64,000 nt of DNA from Zymoseptoria tritici IPO323 (taxonomy: Eukaryota; Ascomycota; Dothideomycetes; Mycosphaerellales; Mycosphaerellaceae). Position numbers and translations under genes: made by a program. Location: NCBI RefSeq assembly GCF_000219625.1, contig NC_018216.1:3224001-3288000 (forward strand), read 5' to 3'. Below, piece by piece: positions 30,384-39,958 of the stretch. Below the pieces are notes generated by a model. The model made no database searches and was not told the origin of the DNA. It was given only the letters and a program-made list of their open reading frames with translations. Numbering within the stretch: the first letter of the stretch is position 1; the number at the start of each line of letters is the position of its first letter.

Positions 30384-31967
30384 ATGACCGACGGCTGCAG
30401 TACAGATGAAATCGCAGAGGCGATCCGACGATCCGTGGAAGACACTGTGCCGCACAGGATCAGTGAAGACACTCCCGCTCTCGCTAGCCAAGTCGAAGGC
30501 CCAAACACCCTGTTGGACGCCCTGCGAGAAGTCCAGGACTTGCTGCCACCAGAGCTCGTAGGAAGTGCAGCCGATCGTTCCTCCACCTTGCTCGCAAAGC
30601 AACGGGCGGAGTTTGAGGAAGAGATGGCACGTGGAAGGGCAGATGTGGAGGAGGAGATCCGGCTGCTAAGATGTGAAAGAGGAGATCCGGCTGCTAAGAG
30701 AAGAGAGAGCTCTGGTTGCATTGACACAGAGAATCTGGAGAAGACCATTTCCGCCGCGCGCGATGGAACACCTCTACCGCCCACGATTACCAACTCTACC
30801 CCCATTCAACCACCCGCGCTTCCAATTCAACGCCCTGCTACGCCTCTGCCGGCTGCCTCTCACCAAGATCGCATTTTCGCAACGCCTCTCGCCGTGGGAA
30901 CTTTGCATGAGGCATCTCGACCCCAGCGCAAGACTGTACGCCATAATCTCAACGATCGCCCATTACCTCCACTCGAAATCGTCCCACAGAAGCGAGGCCA
31001 AGGCGGCAATCTGCCTCGGTCGAAACTGCAGCGTGTTGTCCCAGGACAAGAGCATGCCGAAGGCACCCGTTCCGCGGGCCTCCGCGACCTCGCTCGTGTT
31101 TTCAGCCCAAGATATCTGCCTGTACGTGATACTATGATCCGCAAGAGCAGACCTGGCTATCGCACACCCAAATCAGCCATGCAGTCTCGGTACCTGGGAG
31201 ATAATTCCATCGTGCGGCCAGAATTCGCAAATGACGAGAATGGACAGGATTCTCCTGGCAACATCGAGCCTCACACCCCCTTGTGGTCCGAGAACCCAGA
31301 ATCAGCGAGGCTTTCACTGCACGGAGCCCGAACTGAGCCTCCGCGCTTGAGGGGTGCGAATCCAGGACCTCGACGGTTGTTCAGAAATCGCTCCCACGTC
31401 TCCGACGGTCAGCCCTCCTCTGATATCGCGATCCCCAACGCTATCGCCTCTCCTCTTACCTCCCCTCGCGGCCCACCTCTCCTCAATCCAGCGCCGCCGT
31501 CCGCATGGGCTCTCGGCCTACCCCTTCGCCCCTCCTCTGAAGCTCGGTCTGATGCCTCTGGGAGCATGTTCCAGCAAACACAACTTGCGCGCCTCCCCAC
31601 CGAGGAGATGTACGATGCTGGTCGCACTCAACAGCGGCTTTTGCTGCATGATACGCTTGTAGAAGAGTTGCTGCAGAGCTCACCACCTCCCCGGTCGCCG
31701 ACACCGTCTCTGCCATCGCTCTCGGATTGGAGCGACGTCGCACCTCGCGACCGACGTCAGCCTCCCGCTCGGTCTCAGCGGGCTACTTCAATGTCGAGAA
31801 ACATTGTAGTCGCCACTCGTCGAGAACACAGTCCCATCGTGGAGGAGGAGGAGGACCGAGCAGACAACGAATCGCAGTCAGAGGCATCGCTGGGACATGA
31901 CATGGCGAGTATCGAAGGTGATGAAGAAGATGAGGACTCGATCGAGGCACCTCGACGACAGAGATAG
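30384..31967 (+). CDS. Unrecognised disordered protein, possibly the remnant of a longer gene
   Basis: Uninterrupted 527-codon frame from ATG 30384. Residues 1-95 are charged and helical (EEEMARGRADVEEEIRLLRC), likely coiled coil. The rest is Pro/Ser/Arg-rich and low in hydrophobics, ending in an acidic stretch (VEEEEDRADNESQSEAS, EGDEEDEDSIEAPRRQR). A 20 bp sequence repeats with a 28 bp offset at 30651-30698, which is not a multiple of three. After it, another frame continues the coiled-coil pattern (KEEIRLLREERALVAL), so the present frame may be shifted relative to its ancestor. The charged helix also extends upstream beyond two TAG codons. No domain recognised. Its stop lies 15 bp from the end of a broken minus-strand gene. 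It may be a lineage-specific gene or a degenerating one. Confidence 0.45.
   Translation: MTDGCSTDEIAEAIRRSVEDTVPHRISEDTPALASQVEGPNTLLDALREVQDLLPPELVGSAADRSSTLLAKQRAEFEEEMARGRADVEEEIRLLRCERGDPAAKRRESSGCIDTENLEKTISAARDGTPLPPTITNSTPIQPPALPIQRPATPLPAASHQDRIFATPLAVGTLHEASRPQRKTVRHNLNDRPLPPLEIVPQKRGQGGNLPRSKLQRVVPGQEHAEGTRSAGLRDLARVFSPRYLPVRDTMIRKSRPGYRTPKSAMQSRYLGDNSIVRPEFANDENGQDSPGNIEPHTPLWSENPESARLSLHGARTEPPRLRGANPGPRRLFRNRSHVSDGQPSSDIAIPNAIASPLTSPRGPPLLNPAPPSAWALGLPLRPSSEARSDASGSMFQQTQLARLPTEEMYDAGRTQQRLLLHDTLVEELLQSSPPPRSPTPSLPSLSDWSDVAPRDRRQPPARSQRATSMSRNIVVATRREHSPIVEEEEDRADNESQSEASLGHDMASIEGDEEDEDSIEAPRRQR
30651..30698. repeat. 20 bp direct repeat, 28 bp offset
   Basis: GAGGAGATCCGGCTGCTAAG occurs at 30651-30670 and again at 30679-30698 with 8 bp between. 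It encodes EEIRLLR in two different frames, so the duplication changes the downstream frame. Confidence 0.95.
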
Positions 31968-31982
31968 GATGATGGTGGGCTG

Positions 31983-33403
31983 TCAGCACGTCGGTTGTAG
32001 TCTGATTTTGGATGTAAGACCATGTCCCACATGGACTTCCTTGTCATCATCGCTCACTGGCTCCTCCCATTCCTCATCTTCCATATTGTCAGGGTTGACA
32101 CCCTTAGTAGCGAGTCTCAATTTCTCGTAGTCCCGATCGATCATCTCCATGAGGGCATTCGAAGCGGCGGGGATGAGGAAGTCACGCCAGATCATGATGA
32201 CGATAGCCAAATGCGTATGGTCTCGGAGTTTGTGGGAGATGACGTTAAGACGAGTAGTCTCGTTTGGGTGCTCACGAGCATCTCGCGCCCTCATCATGGT
32301 CACCGACGCGATGCTCTCCGGAACGGTGAGCACGGGCATTGTTTCGAGACCCGCGGTCTCTAGAGCCGCATCGTAGAAGTACGAAACCCATCCGGCAAAG
32401 TACTTGTCCGTGTAGGAGACGATACGCTGAGTAGTCGGCGCGAGCTTCGGTGAAACCTGCGGTCCCGCACCCATTTTTTCGGGGATCTCGCAAAGCCGCA
32501 TCGGGAGCCATGGCCTCATTTGCAATCGGGCTGATGTGAGAGAGAAATGCGATGTGGGCCATGGAGGTGATGACGTTCCTGTTGAAATGATCGGCGCGGG
32601 CGGCTATGCATTCGTCTTGAGTCGGAAGGGTGCGGTTCGCCGGGATCGGCAGGTTCGTGAGGCAGTTCCTGGTCAACCTGCTTCCATGGATCCGCCAAAG
32701 CTTCAATCCAAAGAGAAAGAGCCACGCGTCGTACAAATTGGGGTCGCCGATGATCGCAGCTTGAGCTTGGTCAAGCGGAAGGATCCACCGAGAGAAGTTC
32801 GCGCTGATGCTAGTAACCACTCGACATGGGAAGCAGCCAATGCCGTATACACTCACGAGCCTCTCGTTTAACTGTCGACCACGGACTTGTTGATCCTTCG
32901 GCCAGGTTATAGGGCCCTGGTCCAGGGGCACCGTCAGAAGACCGGTATACTGCACGAAGTTGACGGCAGCGTCGAAACAGCCAAGGAGTGCTTCATGGCG
33001 GGAGATGGCCTTGTCGGCATTGATGTGGCATTCTGCTGCCTTGAGTTGAGCCGCAGTCTCTGACGCTCGATGTGCGAGTCCGGGACCAACATCGGCCGGC
33101 ATGCCAGTCTCACAAGGCCTCATTTGGCTTGGGGACCGTCTGAAAGCAACGATAATCTTCATCCACAACAAATTCCATCTCCACAGCACCTGCAAGCAGA
33201 TTCGACCCGTAGTACCGCCATGACAAGTCCTGAATGATTGTGTCCTCCTGTGTGCGATGATGCTGAAGGGTACCAACCGGTTTGAGTCTCCCGCGGGCAT
33301 CTCTGCAGGAAAAGGTCCACCGTTGGACCATGGTGATGAGCTGCTGGACTTGACTATTCAGAGCAATTACACCTTTGCCAGCGAAGAAGTTGATGCTCTC
33401 CAT
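31983..33403 (-). pseudogene. Unrecognised protein gene with two frameshifts
   Basis: Three minus-strand frames join into one protein-like reading. The first is from ATG 33403 (MESINFFAGKGVIALN to QTVPKPNEA). It jumps near 33110 into CETGMPADVGPGLAHRASET, which runs to SPIANEAMAPDAAL. It jumps again near 32490 into EIPEKMGAGPQVSPKLAPTT, running to a stop at 31983. The total would be about 470 residues. Composition is globular (WVSYFYDAALETAGLETMP, LAIVIMIWRDFLIPAASNAL) with an acidic end (NMEDEEWEEPVSDDD). The frames abut without splice sites, so single-base indels are the simplest explanation; the second is next to an A6 run. I do not recognise the family. It faces the 30.4 kb frame tail to tail. 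Confidence 0.5.
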
Positions 33404-34182
33404 ACTGCCGATGACCTTGTCGCTGATCACGACGATTCAATACGAAGAGATATCCGCCTGGGAATCATCGCAATCCGTATCGCATGCCAACGAGGCATCT
33501 GCTTGTGCCGCAGAGCTGGTGAAGCAAACGAAAGAAAGAACATCCACGACACCGGTTTCGTCGATCGTCATGTCCTCTGGGCGCACATATACTGGGAGTT
33601 GCACTTCCGCCGAGCTGATGCTCGAGAATCAGGTCTCTTGCGGCAAAGAGCCGAGGATTGTGACCGCTCCGAGTCTGACGGCGACGACATTGGTCCATCG
33701 TGTGGTGCCAGAGTTCTTGATTCGAGCCAGAAGGGTAAATCCGGCAGTGGCAGAGTGGAGTCGTCGACTTGGCTCGCTGGCGGAACAATCCCTCCGACAG
33801 ATCTCCTCGATGACTCTGGTGCTTCAGCACCTGTGTCAACTGGGACCACCTGTTTCGTTCGGTTCGTTGGTGGCCATGCGGCTAGAAAGATGGGTTCAGA
33901 TGAAGGCAGGTTGAGTGTGTTTTGGAATGGCCGTGGAAAGGTCGGGTTGGAGAAACTTGTTGGTAAATGACGCTGTCGAACCGCTCGCACCGGAATGCAG
34001 AAGTGCAACGAACGCATGCGATGACGATCGGACGGGAGTATTTGGGCTCGGGGCAGCGCACGAAACGTTGGTCGCAGCGAGTTTAGCGGACAAGGATGTT
34101 CAGGGGTTGGAGTTCACCATCGTTTAAGCTTCGTCCATGGTCAACGCTTAAATCAACGTACACGATCTGCCTTTGCCTCCGC
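33404..34182. other. Unassigned, frames on both strands
   Basis: A plus-strand frame (33375-33914) and a minus-strand frame (33568-34017) overlap. Both have mixed, partly protein-like composition, and neither has a motif I know. The minus one could be an upstream disordered part of the broken gene ending at 31983. Confidence 0.3.
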
Positions 34183-34402
34183 CTACGACTCCGTGCGATA
34201 GTTCGATCCAAACAAGCTCTGCTCGAATTTTGGCAATCCCTCTATCTGAGTATTATGCGCCTCAAACAAGCTCTTGCGGAAAGACTTGAAGTCCATGGGC
34301 ATGAGCGGGTTGGACATCTCGATGGTGACTGCGCGCCTCCTCGCCTGCTCACCCATTTCCGTAGCCCATCGGAGGATCTCTTGCCCATTGGAGGGATCTC
34401 AC

Positions 34403-34488
34403 GTCGCGCTGTTTGTCGAGCCCTTCGAGGTCGAAAGCCCATCGGAAAATCTATTGTCGCGCTGTTTGTCGAGCCCTTCGAGGTCGAA
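34403..34488. repeat. 53 bp-period direct repeat
   Basis: A 33 bp sequence beginning GTCGCGCTGTTTGTCGAGCC is present identically at 34403-34435 and 34456-34488. On the minus strand each copy encodes FDLEGLDKQRD, in different frames. Confidence 0.95.
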
Positions 34489-35093
34489 CCACTCCGCACG
34501 AATGGTAGCACAATCGCCTGCAATGCAGCGACATCAGGGGCCTGAAGGCATAGACGTCTGAAAGCGTAAGCTGTTGTCCTTGTGTGGTCGGCTCTAATCG
34601 CTCACCAGCATCTCTCAAGACTGGCAGCTCGTGGGTCTCGCCATTACCATTGCCATTGATGTGTAGAATTGAAAGAGGTGTTTCGTGCTTCAGCTTCGGG
34701 CGCGGAGACTTGTCGGCTCGATGTCGCACTTTCTGCTCAGTCTTTCTTGTCGTCGCTCCGATTGTCCAGGCCTTCGGTTCTCGATGCATTTCTCATTCCC
34801 ATGGTATACGAACGGGTGGCATGATCGATTGTGACGCAGCGAGACACAAAAGATTCTGCGAGTGGAACGGCGCAGAATTGAGAGAAGATCGATCGCTCGT
34901 ATTCCTGCAATCCCTCAGAGGTCGCGGTGTCGAATCTGATGTCAGATATTTCCCAAAAGCCCTCGCACCTGTTCATGGGCTCTGCCTCTGAACCCTTGAG
35001 CAGCACATGATGTGACGATGCTCGCAGCCCGACTTCGCGATCGATACGGAGTGTCCCTTCGTACTCGCGGCGCTTGTATTGAACATTCCTCAC

Positions 35094-35259
35094 GAGCCCG
35101 TCCTGGCGAACGCTCTAGCTCATCACTGCGCCATGTCTCCTCAAGATGGACATTTTCAAAGGACACTCTCCACCCTGACCGCGAGTCCGTCCTGACGAAC
35201 GTTCTAGCTCATCACTGCGCCTTGTCTCCTGTAGATGGACGTGGTCAAAGGACACTCCG
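35094..35259. repeat. 89 bp-period tandem duplication
   Basis: Two imperfect copies, 35094-35182 and 35183-35259, share long blocks such as TCTAGCTCATCACTGCGCC and AAAGGACACTC, with scattered substitutions and a short end deletion. On the minus strand they encode related peptides, SFENVHLEETWRSDELERS and SFDHVHLQETRRSDELERS. The divergence shows the duplication is not recent. Confidence 0.9.
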
Positions 35260-35270
35260 CAAAGGTCGTC

Positions 35271-36056
35271 ATACTCCCGGTTGCGACTTGCAATGGCGTG
35301 GAAAGGGTCGACTGGGCCAAGTGTTTCAAGCCCTCTTTCTGTTCGTTGTGCGCTATCTTCACGCGAGAAGTCCGGGGGTTGGTGCTGCTTGCTCGCTCGC
35401 TTCCCTTATTGTAGTCCATCGGAAGATCTCGAAGGCAACTGTGATTCGGGGTGACACGAAGAGGTGCGTGGCGGCACAGTGGATGCGAATCGCAGGAGAA
35501 GGGGCAAGTCGATGTTGAGACACCAGCATAGTATGCCCCGAGCGCGGTGGAGGGTGAGTGCAAGGATGTTTGTGATTTAAGCTTTTTCCGCTTTCCGTTT
35601 CTGGTGTAGCGCATATGCGAAGTGAATGAATGTCACTCAGTGGTAATGGAATGATCATCGATGGTGTATGTGAAGCCAAACGGGTGACTCTTTTACTACG
35701 GAAATATGTCTCTCTGGCTGTGTTCCTGCCGACGGAGCTGCTGCGATGGAAGGCGTGGTGCTCTTGTTCTGTCGCTCAGGGGAAGGCATGCACAGCCCAC
35801 GTCACCAATATCTGTCAATAATCGACCACAATATCGCAAGTGAGGTAAGTCCCAGCAGTATCGATTTCGTCTCCCTGTCGACGCCCGTCCCACAGCTAAA
35901 CTGCTATGAGTGTCGCGTTGAAGCTCTGTCCACCGCGTTTAGCGGCTTAGCTAGCCATTGTTGATTCCCTCGCCACTTTTCTCCCTCGCTCTTTCTCTTC
36001 CTTTCCCTCTCCTTCCTCTTTCCTCATCAGACCGCATTCACACTTTCAAGCTCAAG
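35271..36056. other. Intergenic, no recognised gene
   Basis: About 790 bp before the next plus-strand gene. A pyrimidine-rich leader (about 35965-36035) directly precedes that gene's ATG. Otherwise unassigned. Confidence 0.4.
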
Positions 36057-37274
36057 ATGTACAACACCACGACTTCCACAATGCGCTCTGCTCTCTCTTT
36101 CCGCGGCCGTTCCGACAAAGGCCCTCTTACCCTTAGGCAGCCGCAGCCACCGACCATACCCTCACCTGCCCCCCGGCCTCGCATCTCGCATAGCTGGATC
36201 TACCCTCTCCTATTCCGCCCGAGTCTGCCGCCACAGTCTCTCTCGTCAACGCCCAAGGTGATCACCCCGCAGGCAAGACGTCCTTTCGCACTTGCTCGAC
36301 CTTTGCGGTCAGCTAGAGCTGAGCCGCAGGTGCGTCTCCCCTCCCCACGCGTTTGGCGGCCTTCGGGCCCGGTTTCTGCTGATCCTGCAGTACGCGTTGA
36401 GCCTTCGGGCCCGGCGCGGCCTGTTCGTGTAGTACGCCTTCAGAACACCAAGCACCTGCGCATCCGCCGCCCGATCCAACCTGAGCCGCTGCCAGCTCGC
36501 CCAGTTCAAGAACCCATCCCGTCTGGGATGTATCGCGACGAGACTCACCGCGCCAATTTCGAGCCTCTTCCGATCAACACCGACTGGGCCAACGAGGGCA
36601 TGACTAACGTCGCACGTTGCCATCAGATTGGGGAGTGGATCTCCAACTGCAGCAAGCCGGCTCCCGTGAGCCTCAACGTGCCTCTTAGTGTTGATGTCCT
36701 GGATCGATCGATGCCTTGGGTGCAGTCGACAATTTCTGGTCTTGATTGGAGCTATGGCACCGCTACCACGCTCAACATCACTTCCAATCCAGTGTTCGAG
36801 GACGACATTACGACCTGCTCGAAGCAGTCTGACAAGTCCACGGATACGGCCATGACTGGATCCACCAACTCGAGTTGGCAACGCTGTCTAGAAGAAATCC
36901 GCCGCGAGGTGGACGAAGTCTTGGCAGTATGCAAGGACAACTGGCGGAACGCATTGCCTCGTGCAACGGGACTCTGCCAGCGGGCCTTGGACTACTCGAT
37001 CAACTTCAAGTGGTAAGGATCCATGCTGTTCCTCAGCTGGATCTTTGCCACCCTTTCTACCAGGTAAGATCCCCCTTTGAGTCCTTCGAAAGAAGACATT
37101 TACTGCTAATTTTTTCACAGGTACCACGATTTCCTTTCTTACAAACCAGAAAATCGAAGACGGAAGAGTGGCGGCTCGGAACATCTTCACCAAAAACATC
37201 AAGAATACCCCAAGGCAGCGAGGCTCAGCGAAGTCCAAAAACAGTGGAGGCAAAAGAATGAGACTCTCGGGTAA
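36057..37274 (+). CDS. Unrecognised Pro/Arg-rich protein with conserved-looking C-terminus
   Basis: Exon 1 36057-37012 and exon 2 37121-37274, with a 108 bp intron (GTAAGG...TTCACAG), give 369 residues. The splice extends the frame in phase from INFKW to YHDFLSYKPENRRRKSGGSE and on to WRQKNETLG. Without splicing the protein would stop right after INFKW. Residues 1-180 are Pro/Arg/Ser-rich and probably disordered. From about 185 the composition becomes globular (HRANFEPLPINTDWANEGMT, VSLNVPLSVDVLDRSMPWVQ), ending in a helical region (WQRCLEEIRREVDEVLAVCK, NWRNALPRATGLCQRALDYS) and a basic tail. No signal peptide or membrane helix. No domain recognised. It is the only frame in the 29.6-38 kb island that looks intact, possibly a lineage-specific nuclear protein judging by its basic tail. 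Confidence 0.55.
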
Positions 37275-38525
37275 ACGGTCCGTTAGAGACCAGGCCTGCC
37301 GGAATCGGACAGTTTGGAGCCCAGTTGGCGACGGATTGGAACAGAGGCGATGTATCGATTCCAACAATAGGAGACGGGGAGCGGGAGACGAAGACGGAAG
37401 TTTCAAGCAGCAAGACCACGGAATCTGAAGACCGAGCAATGGGGATACAGTTCAGACGATCGGGGCAACCTGGTACGGGGGGACACTGGAACCGGCGCGA
37501 AGACAGACGAGGAAGCAGGGGTGGCCACGGAACGGAAGGACGCGTCGAACACGAACCGATGGAGGAGGATGAGCAGGGCAGCCAGGTGCGTCAATCCCCC
37601 GCCCCTTTTTGATCGCTGACAACTAGGCCCCGAGCGAAGGCAGGGCACCTCATCGTGGTGCTCGGGTGACAACGTGGTCTTCTTCATGGCGAGGAACCAC
37701 GGCCAAGACCCTGCCATCGATCACAGTGCGATACCAAGACCGACTTGACCACGATGAGACATCCCACAACATCATGACAGCTCGGCATCACGATAGCACA
37801 ACGGCTTGACTCTTACCCAACGAGCGATCTCACGACAACGACTGGAGGACCAGCGGCGCGGCACAAGAGACGGGCTTGGGAGATGGACAACGTTAGCTTT
37901 GGCTTGAAGGACGACTTGGATGGTGGATGACGATGGGTACGAGAACTACGAGATGGTGGATGATGGGCTGTATCCCGAGCTGGAGGTACTGAGGTTGATG
38001 ATTTGACATGGGAGCATTAGCTTAGATGCAGTCGTTTGCTCAATGAATGACAATATTTGAACACGAGTCTTGATTCCTCCTTACTCGCTGCACTCTTTCT
38101 CCTTGCTTGGTTGACTTGTATTGATGTCGGTGCATTGGCTGTCTCACACTGGCGATAGCTGTCGGTGCATTGGACCAAGAGCTTCAGATATGCATCAATT
38201 GGCTGGCTCTCTGCTGCGTTGCAAATTTGATGAACATGTTCAACACTTGATGGCAGACGAAGGCTGAAAGGTAGCGCCTCTCCCTGCTTCCGCTTTAATC
38301 GCACCATCCGGGCCATCCGGACGGAGTCTGTGCGGGGAAGAATGTGCGGAAGAGCGGTGATTCGGCTTTCTGTTCTACGGCGCCAAGTTCCCGTCGATGA
38401 TACATCCCCTTGCTGTCATTGACATCCAGCAAGACAAATTCCACCTGGGTAGCTTGGAGTGCGCAGCTGGAGCGAAAGCACAGAGATACAGATATCCATC
38501 ACCCAGAGAGCAAAGATCGTTCATC
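37275..38525. other. Intergenic, no recognised gene
   Basis: About 1.25 kb, purine-rich on the plus strand around 37300-37600 and otherwise featureless. Short frames there are unsupported. Confidence 0.4.
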
Positions 38526-39958
38526 CTAATTCCATTGGGCGTAGATTAATGGATGAGAGTAGACCGCATTTCCTCGGCTGTCCTGATCAACCTTCGTATA
38601 CGTAAGAAGCATCGACTTCAAACTCGGATTGAACTCCATCATCGCCGGATGTGCCTGAATAGAATACGCCGGCAAACTGAAATTGCCATTCGGTCCATCG
38701 TAGAAGCGAATCGGTGTGATCCACGGGCCAGCCGGATCCGGCGCCGTTGTGATGTACATTGTCGCTCCGGGATACTGGTTGCCGCCGATCCAGACGTAGG
38801 AATTCCAGCCTTGCGACCAGAAGTAGGTTCCTTGCCCGCCCACGCTGACGTTTTCGATGCGGATGCCGTCGGCGCCGATTTTGGGGGCTGTGGTGACCCA
38901 GTCTCCGTTTACCCAGTAGCGGTAGGCGGATCTGTTCTCGACTAAGGTGGCAGGGTTAGCTGTGCTCGGTGTGGAAAGATGATGCATATCTCACCTGATC
39001 CGACTGGGACTTTCGCGAGAGAGACTGTGCCGTTCGCTTGGCCGTAGAGGTAGGCGATGCCGTTGCGGACAACGTTGCCGTAGGCTCCGTAGGCGATCTC
39101 GTTGCGGCCCCAAAATGTCTCGTTGATGACTGTGACGCTCGGGAGGGTGTTGCCAGAGGCGGCGCTTGGAGCGGTGACTTTGTAGAGGATCGTGGCTGGA
39201 TTGGGCTCGACGAGTCCGAGATCTTGATTGATATGGGTGGCGCGGATCCATGTATACCCGATGCTGAGAGATGTTTTGGTCAGCGATGGTATTTTGGTAT
39301 CGTCCGTCGTGCGGAAACATACCGGTAGGATGTGCGCATAGGCGGCGAGTCAGGCCCTTGGACATTATTGTCAGTTAGGAGCATGTTTCATGATGGCGGC
39401 GTACTCACAGATGGCATATCTCGATCCATCACTGCATCCACCTTGCGAAGAGCAGTACTTGTTCGCATTAACCGGATAGAATGCCTGACTGTTGCTGTTC
39501 GCTCCATACTGCTTCAACACGGTCGTGTTAAGCTTGTTGTCGGTCGATTTCAACGACAGCAGCGTAGGCTGTCCAGCGGCGGAAGAGTTGCTCCAGCTAG
39601 CAGTGCTGGAGAGTAACGAGTTCGTGTTGACAGCGCCATTGACGACGTATTGTGAGTCTCGGCAGGCCCACAGCGTTCGGTTGTTCAGCCGAGTGGTGCC
39701 GCAGGAGTCACGGCTGAAGGCCGGATCGCTGACGAGACCGAGAAGCTGTGGAGTTGCCTTCAACTGGGGATACACGGGCTCGCCGGATTGAATGGTGAAC
39801 GGACTTGGCGCGGGCTGATTCGTCGGAGGAGGGAAGGGTTTGGGAAAGTATCGCGATGTTCGAAGGGCTGCTTGTCGTGGTGACAGAGCCGAGTGGAGAT
39901 CTTGAGGTGCAGCATCGCTCAATGCGGCGAGGACGGAAAGGAGAGAAAAGGTCTTCAT
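38526..39958 (-). CDS. Secreted DUF4185-like protein (beta-propeller hydrolase-like)
   Basis: Four exons, 39958-39409, 39356-39323, 39263-38995 and 38941-38526, join to 422 residues. Introns are 52-59 bp; the second exon is only 34 bp. The start MKTFSLLSVLAALSDAAPQD is a signal peptide. An in-frame ATG at 40021 would precede it and is less likely. Sequence landmarks: QLLGLVSDPAFSRDSCGTTR, LWACRDSQYVVNG, IGYTWIRATHINQDLGLVEP, FWGRNEIAYGAYGNVVRNGI, YLYGQANGTVSLAKVPVGS, RYWVNGDWVTTAPKIGADG, PAMMEFNPSLKSMLLTYTKV. This pattern of short strands with Trp and Gly resembles DUF4185 and other five-bladed propeller proteins. The family assignment is moderate; the gene structure is firm. The likely role is extracellular carbohydrate handling, by inference. 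Confidence 0.75.

Larger units (their letters stand above)
34183..35270 (-). pseudogene. Degraded unrecognised gene with internal tandem duplications
   Basis: Minus-strand protein-like segments appear in changing frames: SFENVHLEETWRSDELERS near 35165; REYEGTLRIDREVGLRASSH to SRCVTIDHATRSYTMGMRNA near 35065-34790; KHETPLSILHINGNGNGETH near 34705; EWFDLEGLDKQRD near 34500; and MSNPLMPMDFKSFRKSLFEA to a stop at 34183. One short intron is possible (GTGAGC...TTTCAG, about 34606-34558), but several frame changes have no splice sites. Two segments are duplicated in tandem, with periods of 89 bp and 53 bp, neither a multiple of three. I recognise no family. It is probably the wreck of one gene of roughly 300 residues. 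Confidence 0.4.

Noticed and set aside
33375..33914. 180-codon plus-strand frame in the 30-38 kb island
   Set aside because: Composition is somewhat protein-like, but an overlapping minus-strand frame is equally plausible and no start context, splice or motif supports either.
34096..34545. Plus-strand frame over the 53 bp repeat
   Set aside because: The minus strand gives better protein-like segments on both sides of the repeat, so this is taken as a shadow.
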